Assembly (NCBI RefSeq): GCF_009797935.1
Contig: NZ_VOLC01000011.1
Coordinates: forward strand, 177,012 to 241,011
Reading direction: 5' to 3'
From: Lunatibacter salilacus
Lineage (GTDB): Bacteria; Bacteroidota; Bacteroidia; Cytophagales; Cyclobacteriaceae
Length of the DNA: 64,000 bases
The notes under the pieces are model-generated. The model searched no databases. It was given only the letters and a program-made list of their open reading frames with translations, and was not told the DNA's origin. Positions 52,868 to 60,515 of this stretch are shown piece after piece. How positions within the stretch are numbered: the stretch's first letter is position 1; every line of letters starts with the position of its first letter. Both the position numbers and the translations under genes were made by a program.

Positions 52868-53908
52868 ATGAAAAATCTGATTAAAAATATCTTAAGTTTG
52901 CTAACTAAATTATTGCGGAAAGCAAAAAAGAATCCACGTATTGCTGCGGTGATATATAGTGTAAAAAATGAGCGACTATTTGGAAACGTAGATCAACATG
53001 AAAGAATGTTGGCCGATAGCGTACGAGTGGACACTTATCACGCAGCAATCCATAAATATGTTTCAGAAGGGGATACAGTAGTGGACTTGGGTTCAGGGAC
53101 CGGAGTTTTGTCTTTTTTTGCCAGCCAAAAGTTACCTAAACAAGTTTATGCCATTGATCACGGCGATATTATAGATTTGGCGTCTTTTTTGGCTAAGAAG
53201 AACGGGTTTTCCAACATAAAATTTGTCAGAACTCACAGCAGCCAATTTGCTCCTAAAGAAAAGGTGGACGTTATTATTCACGAACAGATAGGGGATTTTC
53301 TTTTGGATGAGGACATGGTGAGGAATATAAGTGATCTACGTGACCGGATATTGGCCCCGGGGGGAAAAATCCTTCCAAACGGATTTGAATTCTTTATTGA
53401 GCCGATCTCTTTGAATCCGCAACGGCTCACACCTTTTTTATGGGATCAAAACCTACATGGGATTAAGTTTGATGCTGCAAAGGAATGGCTTCAGGGTAGT
53501 TTGAATAAAATAGGGAAAAACAAATTATTCCAAAGGCTTTTACCGGGGGATGCTTCTTTTTTTCTATGTGATCCCGCTAGCTTTTATTCATTCAATTTAT
53601 TGACCATACAGCCGGATTCGCTTCCTAAAAAATTTTCCATCCTTAAAGAAATTGTCAACCCAGGTTCAATGGATGGATTTTGCATTTATTTTCATATCTA
53701 TTTTGATGACACATTATTCATTAAAACAGACCCATTTGAAAAGCCCACCCATTGGTTATGCCAATTATTCCGCATTGAACCTATGGTTTGCCAAAAGGGT
53801 GATATGGTTAAAATTGAGCTGGAAATTGAAGATTGCACAAAAGTAAATTCTTGGAAAATAGGCCATTCTGTTTTACATGCCGACTTAAAAGATAAAGTGG
53901 AAGTATAG
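52868..53908 (+). CDS. PRMT-like SAM-dependent methyltransferase, copy 1
   Basis: 346 aa. HERMLADSVRVDTYHAAI (~44-61) matches the start of the protein arginine methyltransferase core. SAM motif I is VVDLGSGTGVLSFFAS (~71). The double-E loop HEQIGDFLLDE (~137) has two Glu nine residues apart, as in PRMTs. LRDRILAPGGKILPN (~157) matches the PRMT post-loop helix, and a THW loop is present near the C-terminus (PTHWLCQLF, ~295). All main PRMT signatures are thus in place. The target is unknown: PRMTs modify protein arginine, but location in a polysaccharide cluster could mean another acceptor. Paralogue of the next gene. Confidence 0.75.
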   Translation: MKNLIKNILSLLTKLLRKAKKNPRIAAVIYSVKNERLFGNVDQHERMLADSVRVDTYHAAIHKYVSEGDTVVDLGSGTGVLSFFASQKLPKQVYAIDHGDIIDLASFLAKKNGFSNIKFVRTHSSQFAPKEKVDVIIHEQIGDFLLDEDMVRNISDLRDRILAPGGKILPNGFEFFIEPISLNPQRLTPFLWDQNLHGIKFDAAKEWLQGSLNKIGKNKLFQRLLPGDASFFLCDPASFYSFNLLTIQPDSLPKKFSILKEIVNPGSMDGFCIYFHIYFDDTLFIKTDPFEKPTHWLCQLFRIEPMVCQKGDMVKIELEIEDCTKVNSWKIGHSVLHADLKDKVEV

Positions 53909-53999
53909 CTGAGAGCAAGGAATATATCGAGCCTTTAATCGGTTTTGAAATGTATTTATCCAATTTATATATATTTAAAATAACTTAACCTCTTTAAAA

Positions 54000-55040
54000 A
54001 TGAATAAATTATTAGCAGTCGTCTTCTCCGGCATGTACCGGCTTTGGCAAGGAGTAAAGAAAAACCCGAAAGTTGCAGCAATGATGTATGGTACCCACAA
54101 CCGCAATCTTTTCAGCAGCGTAGACCAACATGAGCGTATGCTTGCCTGTAAGGTACGGGTGGACACCTATCATGCAGCCATTCATAAGTATGTTTCAGAA
54201 GGTGATATTGTAATGGATGTGGGTTCAGGAACAGGGATTTTATCATTTTTTGCCAGCCAAAAAAAGCCAAAACATATTTATGCCGTTGACCACGGAGATA
54301 TTATCGAACTGGCAAAGTACTTGTCCGAAAAAAATGGGATAAAGAATATTTCTTTTGTCCATTCCCATAGTTCTGATTTTAATCCGCCACAAAAAGTCGA
54401 TATAATCATACAGGAACAAATTGGGGATTTTCTTGTAGATGAGGATATGATCAGAAATATTTGTGATCTAAGGGACAGAATTTTAGCTCCCGGAGGGAAG
54501 ATTCTTCCCAACGAATTTGATATGTTTTTAGAACCCATTACTTTAAAGGAAAACCACAGAACTCCTTTCCTTTGGGAACGGGATCTTCATGGAGTACGTT
54601 TTGACAGTTCAAAGGAATGGCTCCTAGGAGATTTAAACAAAATAGGAAAAACGAAATTGTACCATAGACTGTTACCCGGAGAAGCCTCCCATTTTCTTTG
54701 TGATCCCAAACCTCTTTTTTCTTTTGATTTAATGACGGTTCAACCTGATACGTTTCCCAACAAATATTCTGATAGCAAACAAGTATCCAATGAAGGTATT
54801 TTGGATGGATTCTGTTTGTATTTTAATATTCGGTTTGATGAAGAATTAAATATTTCTACAAATCCTTTTGACAAACCTACTGTCTGGCTATACCAACTTT
54901 TCAGGACAGAACCGATTTATTGCCAAAAAGGGGATATTATAAATATTGAATTGGATATGAAAGACCAAACAAAAGTTAGTTCATGGAACTTGACACACGT
55001 TATTAAAAAAGTTAAGCCTATGGTGAAAGAAATCAATTAA
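54000..55040 (+). CDS. PRMT-like SAM-dependent methyltransferase, copy 2
   Basis: 346 aa, the same length as copy 1 and clearly related throughout: HERMLACKVRVDTYHAAI (~44), VMDVGSGTGILSFFAS (~71), the double-E loop QEQIGDFLVDE (~137) and LRDRILAPGGKILPN (~157). The THW loop is altered to TVW (PTVWLYQLF, ~295), replacing the histidine that helps orient the substrate in PRMTs. This copy may differ in substrate, or the pair may form a heterodimer with one competent site. 91 bp after copy 1. Confidence 0.72.
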   Translation: MNKLLAVVFSGMYRLWQGVKKNPKVAAMMYGTHNRNLFSSVDQHERMLACKVRVDTYHAAIHKYVSEGDIVMDVGSGTGILSFFASQKKPKHIYAVDHGDIIELAKYLSEKNGIKNISFVHSHSSDFNPPQKVDIIIQEQIGDFLVDEDMIRNICDLRDRILAPGGKILPNEFDMFLEPITLKENHRTPFLWERDLHGVRFDSSKEWLLGDLNKIGKTKLYHRLLPGEASHFLCDPKPLFSFDLMTVQPDTFPNKYSDSKQVSNEGILDGFCLYFNIRFDEELNISTNPFDKPTVWLYQLFRTEPIYCQKGDIINIELDMKDQTKVSSWNLTHVIKKVKPMVKEIN

Positions 55041-55086
55041 AGTGAATCAGATGATTACCTATAGTATACGTTATGAATAGTTCCAT

Positions 55087-56130
55087 ATGATTGAAAAAAA
55101 ATCAGCCAATATAATATACTTTGGCCTTGAACCAAATACATTGTTGGTACTGGTTAATGACAAGGCTGTGAGTTTAAAGGCCGTGGCTAAAATTGGTGAT
55201 TTTCTTAAAAATGGTACCTTTAATCCAGTAAATATTTTATTCAAGCATATTTATTTATGGCACCTTAACGATAATGGTGGGATTAAGAAGATGTTTCTAT
55301 TTGGTGCTTATAAAATTTTAAATCCGTTGTCTTCGGGTATTTATAAAAAATATAGTCTCTATCTTCATACCATTGTTCAAAATAACATAAAAATTGTTGA
55401 CAGTAAGAACCTTGCAACCCTACAAAAATTTGTTGACGAGAATAATGTTAAATTATTTGTGGTTAACACCTGGTCCATTCTACCTAGCGAGATCGTAGAA
55501 ATGCCAAAATTTGGATGCTTGAATATACACCCTTCAAAATTGCCGAAGTACAAGGGAGCCTTGCCAACTCTTTGGGCACTAAAAAACGGGGATAAATCTG
55601 CAGCAGTTACCTATATTCTGTTGGACCACACTGTGGATGGGGGCAAAATAATCGCTCAACATGAATTTTGTATCTCCCCAACGGATACTGGTATTTCAGT
55701 TGATAAGAAAATTGACAAGATCGTAGCTGTTACATTATGCAACGATATCGTTTGCTATTTAAAGGGTAAAACCGTCTTATTAGACCAATGCAAAAAAGAA
55801 GCTACTAAAACCGGAAAGTTTGAGGCATATAGGGCGATTGATTTTGGCGTGGAAAGGGCTATCGATGTATTCAATAAGATAAATTTATATACATATCAAA
55901 ACCCGAGTAATACATGCTATGCCCAACTAATGGGGAGATGCATAACCTTTAAAGGATGTAAAGGTGTAACCGTATTTCCGGCATTGAAGCCCGGTAATTT
56001 TGAAATCAAAGGTTTTGTTTTGTTTATTGGATGCAAAGATCAAGCTATAAAACTACGGTTATTTAAAGATATTAATTTATTAAATTCCTGCTATTTATAC
56101 CTGAAAAAGTTCAATCTTTCTGTACTTTAA
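55087..56130 (+). CDS. Formyltransferase-family protein
   Basis: 347 aa. The formyltransferase core spans about residues 90-215 and has the N-x-H...D signature: CLNIHPSKLPKYKGALPTLW (~142-161; Asn and His) and TVDGGKII (~182; Asp), as in methionyl-tRNA and sugar N-formyltransferases using 10-formyl-tetrahydrofolate. The C-terminal ~100 residues do not match the tRNA-binding domain. In a polysaccharide locus it most likely N-formylates an amino sugar. It is the last plus-strand gene of the locus. Confidence 0.7.
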   Translation: MIEKKSANIIYFGLEPNTLLVLVNDKAVSLKAVAKIGDFLKNGTFNPVNILFKHIYLWHLNDNGGIKKMFLFGAYKILNPLSSGIYKKYSLYLHTIVQNNIKIVDSKNLATLQKFVDENNVKLFVVNTWSILPSEIVEMPKFGCLNIHPSKLPKYKGALPTLWALKNGDKSAAVTYILLDHTVDGGKIIAQHEFCISPTDTGISVDKKIDKIVAVTLCNDIVCYLKGKTVLLDQCKKEATKTGKFEAYRAIDFGVERAIDVFNKINLYTYQNPSNTCYAQLMGRCITFKGCKGVTVFPALKPGNFEIKGFVLFIGCKDQAIKLRLFKDINLLNSCYLYLKKFNLSVL

Positions 56131-56168
56131 CCTAGCCTTCACTGGGGCATATAACAAGTAATTCCAAA

Positions 56169-57125
56169 TCAATATCTTTTATTTAACTCAAATTTAAACC
56201 TTCTTAGAAGGGAAAGAAACGGAGAGTTGTTTTTCGAATTAACAAAATTTTGCCAGACACCTACCATTCTACAGATATTTTCTTTGTCGGAGGCTCCTTC
56301 TAAAAATCCAAACCTTGGAATATCGTAAGGAGTTTTTAAAACATTTCTGGTCAACCTTTCAGGTTTATTGCTGAATCCGAGTTTATAATTCAGGGATTTC
56401 AATATATTTTTCTCCCTATCTCCATAATCTCCATTGGGATAGGCGAAGAATTCAATAGTTTTACCGGTCCATTTCACCAATTTTTCCGTGGAAAGTTGGA
56501 GCTCCTCGATGACCTCCTCATGATTACAATTAATCAGGATGGGATGGGTATGTGTATGACCTCCTATGGTTAAAAATTGCGATGTTGATATATTTGAAAC
56601 TTGATTTGGGGTCATCGCTTCTCGCGGCAAATTTAAAGTTGATTTTATTTTTTTAATTTTATCCACCCGTTCTTGATTGGGTATCTTTTTATATTCTTCA
56701 ACTGATAAGTGGTTGTTGCCATTCTTTCTGGCATAATCTGCCCAAGTCCACCAATAAACGCCGTTTTCTGCCGGCTCTGTAGAAATAAAAATGGTAAGCG
56801 GAACATGATATTTTTCTGCTATACCGACCATATTTATTTCATTGTTTAACCAGCCGTCATCTGCAGTAATCAGTACAGCACCTTTTGGAAAAGGCAGGGT
56901 TCCGAGCATTATCTTTACAAGATCTTCTGGGCCTATAAAATTGAATCCATTCTTCTTTAACCATTTTATGCAGAATTCAAATTCCTTTTTAGTGGGATTA
57001 TGAAAATACAAGGAGATGATAAATTCACCCTGCTTTGCATCTGAAATTGCCTTTCGGACATGTCCACTCCATTCTAAAAAAAGAGAAATGAAATAGGCAA
57101 TAATATTCCTAAAATTATATACCAT
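56169..57125 (-). CDS. Polysaccharide deacetylase (NodB-like)
   Basis: 318 aa from the ATG at 57125 (a GTG one codon earlier is possible). NodB motifs: ITADDGW (~82; catalytic Asp pair), GGHTHTHP (~190; zinc His pair) and FAYPNGDYG (~221; R-x-P-Y/N-like motif). An N-terminal hydrophobic stretch (about residues 5-18) may be a weak signal anchor. It should remove N- or O-acetyl groups from a polysaccharide, plausibly the product of the adjacent locus. Transcribed opposite to that locus. Confidence 0.82.
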   Translation of the reverse strand: MVYNFRNIIAYFISLFLEWSGHVRKAISDAKQGEFIISLYFHNPTKKEFEFCIKWLKKNGFNFIGPEDLVKIMLGTLPFPKGAVLITADDGWLNNEINMVGIAEKYHVPLTIFISTEPAENGVYWWTWADYARKNGNNHLSVEEYKKIPNQERVDKIKKIKSTLNLPREAMTPNQVSNISTSQFLTIGGHTHTHPILINCNHEEVIEELQLSTEKLVKWTGKTIEFFAYPNGDYGDREKNILKSLNYKLGFSNKPERLTRNVLKTPYDIPRFGFLEGASDKENICRMVGVWQNFVNSKNNSPFLSLLRRFKFELNKRY

Positions 57126-57174
57126 CACAAGAAGATATTCTTAATAAAAAAATTGTAATATTTTTATTAAGCCC

Positions 57175-58377
57175 TTAATCAATACTAAATGAAATGGTGT
57201 AGGGGACACCAGACAAACCTTCTCCCTTTCTTTTTGTATACGAAGTTACCGTAAGCTGATAATCACCTTTCTCAAGGCCTGACCCATAATAATAATTTCC
57301 ATTGCCATCGTCTCCAAATAAGGCAAATGGAGGTGAATTGTCAATAGTTTCGAACGAATCTCTTCCGGAAATCTCAAATTTTACACTTCCTACATTCTTT
57401 TCATTGAAAAGATCTGCCCTAATATTAATTTTGAATGTTCCCATGGAATCCATGTATACAGTTCCTTCCGGCTCTACCAAACGATAATCTTTTTCGGTCT
57501 CCGCATTTACAAATGTCAGTTTTGAAATCTTTCCGAATATATCTGTATCGCCATTTTTAGTTTCCTTTGGTAATATTAAACTCCAAACCTTAATATTGTC
57601 AAAATATAGAACCCTGGATTTGGATTTTGTAGCTCCGTCAACCCAACTACTTTTATAAATTCCAATTTTCCATTTAGGGAGAGGACTATTATTCATATTT
57701 TTGCCTTTAAGGTCAAGGAGCTTTTCATCGTCTTTCCATAATTCTGTTACCCCATTTTCACCATAATCATGGACCATATGAATTGTAAAATTTTGCCATT
57801 CATCTTTAATGACAGGCCCTAAATCAAAATCCTCACTGACACCATCTATGTAAAACCGCCAAAAAAAACGATCATCTTTGATATTTATTGATGCCGATGG
57901 ATCTCCTTCTTGGTACCATTGATTTATTAATTCTTTTCTGTCATCCCTGGTATAATCTTTTGGAATAAACAGATCAAAAGAGTACCATGTATCGGGACCT
58001 ATGTGTCCTTCTTCCCCTTTTACAATAGATAATTCAGCCCTAACGCTTCCTTTGACTAAGGGGTCATCTTCTCTAAGTTCGAACCTTGCTGCCCGTTCAC
58101 CCTCATTCTTCGGTTTTGGTACTATGGTAAGTCCATAATCAGTGCCTATTTCAAAACTATGTGCTTTAATGGAAGACTCTCCAGTTTCAAATGTCTCTTC
58201 GTAAATCAATAATATATCGTCAGGAATTTGGCGTATTGGAAGTTCGTCTTGCTTTTTGACAAACATATTCCACGAAATGAACATGACCACGAACAATATC
58301 ACAATTGTAATAAAAGTTTTCAATTTGAATCTCTTTAAATTTAACACAAACACCGGAAGATTTGATGTAAACCACAT
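57175..58377 (-). CDS. Heparin-lyase-like (polysaccharide lyase) protein, membrane-anchored
   Basis: 400 aa. A membrane helix at about 19-40 (FITIVILFVVMFISWNMF) preceded by basic residues suggests an N-terminal anchor. A jelly-roll lyase domain (about 55-270) shares with the next protein AARFELREDDPLVKGSVRAE (~94), DTWYSFDLFIPKDY and FFWRFYIDG, a pattern of the heparin lyase I-like family (PF14099). A C-terminal Ig-like domain follows (about 285-400). It may cut uronic-acid-containing polymer in the periplasm. Lyase activity is inferred from the family. Confidence 0.65.
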   Translation of the reverse strand: MWFTSNLPVFVLNLKRFKLKTFITIVILFVVMFISWNMFVKKQDELPIRQIPDDILLIYEETFETGESSIKAHSFEIGTDYGLTIVPKPKNEGERAARFELREDDPLVKGSVRAELSIVKGEEGHIGPDTWYSFDLFIPKDYTRDDRKELINQWYQEGDPSASINIKDDRFFWRFYIDGVSEDFDLGPVIKDEWQNFTIHMVHDYGENGVTELWKDDEKLLDLKGKNMNNSPLPKWKIGIYKSSWVDGATKSKSRVLYFDNIKVWSLILPKETKNGDTDIFGKISKLTFVNAETEKDYRLVEPEGTVYMDSMGTFKINIRADLFNEKNVGSVKFEISGRDSFETIDNSPPFALFGDDGNGNYYYGSGLEKGDYQLTVTSYTKRKGEGLSGVPYTISFSID

Positions 58378-58653
58378 TTAAATATATAAAAAAAATCCCA
58401 AAGCAGAAATTTATTTAGATAAATTTTAGGTTAATTTATTTGTTTAGTTTCTTCAAAAATGATAATATCGGGTTTACTCTATTTGGTGTTGTATTAGAGG
58501 GTCAAAAAGGTCATTCTATATATTAGTTAATATTTGATATCAAAAAGGCGCATTAAATTCATTTTTTTCTTGGATAGAATATAAAAAAAATGAGGAGACT
58601 TATGATTAGCCCTCCTCATTTTTCAAATAACTTTATGGTTGTTTATAATGATA

Positions 58654-59736
58654 TTACCTTCTCCTGTTCCTTCTATTGCCTCTTCTTCGACTTCTATCTT
58701 CCTCTACCTCTTCAGAAATTTGATCGACATCATCTCGATTGGAAGTACCACCATCATTTTCATCGTCATCATCTCCATTGGAAGTACCTCCATTATTTTC
58801 TTCGTCGTTTTCTTCCGATGAATCTCCATTAGAAGTTCCTTCATCTGAAGAATCGTCATTGTCTGAACTATCTCCACCAGGGTTGGCCGTTTGATCGTTA
58901 TTTTCTGCGTTTCCACTAGAAAAATCATAAGCCATATCTTCATAGGTTGTTTTACTGTCACCTACTCTGACATTGTCAAACAGCAATACCCTTTTGCTGA
59001 CTGTGGTTTTGCTATCTGCCCATTCCCACTTGTAAATTCCAATTTTCCACTTTGGAATACCGCCACTACTGTTTATATTTCTACCTCTTTCGTCAATGAG
59101 TTTTTTACCATCCAACCATAATTCTGTTACACCATCAGATTCATATGAATGAACCATGTGAATTACAAAATTACTCCACTGCCCTTTTTTCAAAGCACCT
59201 AATTGGATGTCGGTTTTATTGCCATTGATATAGAACCTCCAAAATAATTTTCCATTTCGAATATTAATTAAAGCAGCTGGACCATCATGGAACCATTGGT
59301 TAATTGATTCGGTATCATCCTCGTCGGCATAGTCCTCTGGTACAAAGAGGTCAAAGCCATACCAGGTATCCTTTTCAATATGACCTTCGTCTCCCTTCAC
59401 AATGGTAACTTCTGCACGAATGCTTCCTTTAACCAAAGGATCATTATCCCTTAATTCAAACCTTGCGGCCTTTTCATTTGGATAATTTGGCTTAGTGACC
59501 GATGTTAATGAATGATTTCCACCTAGCTCATGACTGTGCGCCATTGAAAGTGGGGAATTCCCTGAATTGAAGTCATCAAAAAAGATAAAATTCGATTTTG
59601 GAGAAACAGTTGCAAATAGCACTTTTGCATCATCCTCGATAAGCGGGATTTGGTCTTCCGTAAAATCGCAAGCATAAAAGCCTCCGGTAATCAGTCCCAG
59701 GCAAAGAAATTGAGTGATTTTTTTTGTTTTTTTCAT
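58654..59736 (-). CDS. Heparin-lyase-like lipoprotein with acidic low-complexity tail
   Basis: 360 aa. Lipobox GGFYAC (~23) indicates a lipoprotein. The lyase-like domain (about 50-270) resembles the product of 57175-58377: AARFELRDNDPLVKGSIRAE, DTWYGFDLFVPEDY, INQWFHDGPAA and LFWRFYING. The last ~85 residues are a low-complexity Asp/Glu/Asn/Ser/Gly tail with repeated G-T-S-N-G-D units, ending in an Arg-rich tip (SRRRGNRRNRRR). Such a tail suggests ionic contact with a charged polymer or surface. Both lyase genes lie beside the deacetylase gene, so they may form a degradation group. Confidence 0.65.
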   Translation of the reverse strand: MKKTKKITQFLCLGLITGGFYACDFTEDQIPLIEDDAKVLFATVSPKSNFIFFDDFNSGNSPLSMAHSHELGGNHSLTSVTKPNYPNEKAARFELRDNDPLVKGSIRAEVTIVKGDEGHIEKDTWYGFDLFVPEDYADEDDTESINQWFHDGPAALINIRNGKLFWRFYINGNKTDIQLGALKKGQWSNFVIHMVHSYESDGVTELWLDGKKLIDERGRNINSSGGIPKWKIGIYKWEWADSKTTVSKRVLLFDNVRVGDSKTTYEDMAYDFSSGNAENNDQTANPGGDSSDNDDSSDEGTSNGDSSEENDEENNGGTSNGDDDDENDGGTSNRDDVDQISEEVEEDRSRRRGNRRNRRR

Positions 59737-60515
59737 ACCTTAAATAATTAGCTTTTTTTTTAAATTATTTGAAGGACGCTTGCGATTACTGTACCATTAA
59801 TTTTTGTTTTTTTTAACCTGAATTATTAATCAGTCAAAATGGTCTTGGAATATTTAATAATGGATTCTGATATTTGTATGATTTCTTGACCAAAAGATAT
59901 TTTTTAGTTACGATAAAAATGACACCTAAAAGTCTGACAAAACTGATATTGCAATAAAATATTTTTAAAACCAACCATTGTTTAAAAAGCACCTTTTTTG
60001 ACTATGAAATTGAAAATTTTGTAGATCCCTTAATTAAAGGAATATACGGAGCCGATAATATTACTAAAAATTCAATTAAATTTTTATGAAGAATGAGATA
60101 CGTTAGAGGTGTTGAATCTCAGCTGATAGTACATATTAAATCTATTTTATCTATAAGAAAAAACCTAATTCAACCCTATTAATTTGCTCTTGATGTTTTT
60201 TTTTATTTAATCGTAGTTAACTGAAGTCTAAGGTATCAAATAATATATTTTAATTTCCACACTTTTCCTCAATTACGCCATTTTATACCAATATTTTTTA
60301 TAACCAAATTTTTCAATAGGAAAAATTTGGTTATAAAAATATCGATAATCAATTCAATAGATTTTATAATTTTTTTTATTTAAATAAATCTTATGAAAAA
60401 TTCTTAGTTGTGTAACTGTTCCACAAATTGTGGGTTTAATACACAGTTAATCTATATTTTAGTCTCTTATTAAATTAAAGACGAATTTCTAAAACTAAAG
60501 TTTTATATTCTGATT
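59737..60515. other. Very AT-rich intergenic region with long hairpin
   Basis: 779 bp without a gene. A long inverted repeat spans about 60291-60343, with core arms TAACCAAATTTTTC (60301-60314) and their complement (60320-60333) around a 5-nt loop, extending outward through AT pairs. It lies downstream of the minus-strand adhesin gene and may end its transcript. Confidence 0.55.

Noticed and set aside
58590..58961. Open frames on both strands across the acidic tail of the lyase-like lipoprotein
   Set aside because: They are shadows of low-complexity GAT/GAA-rich coding sequence.
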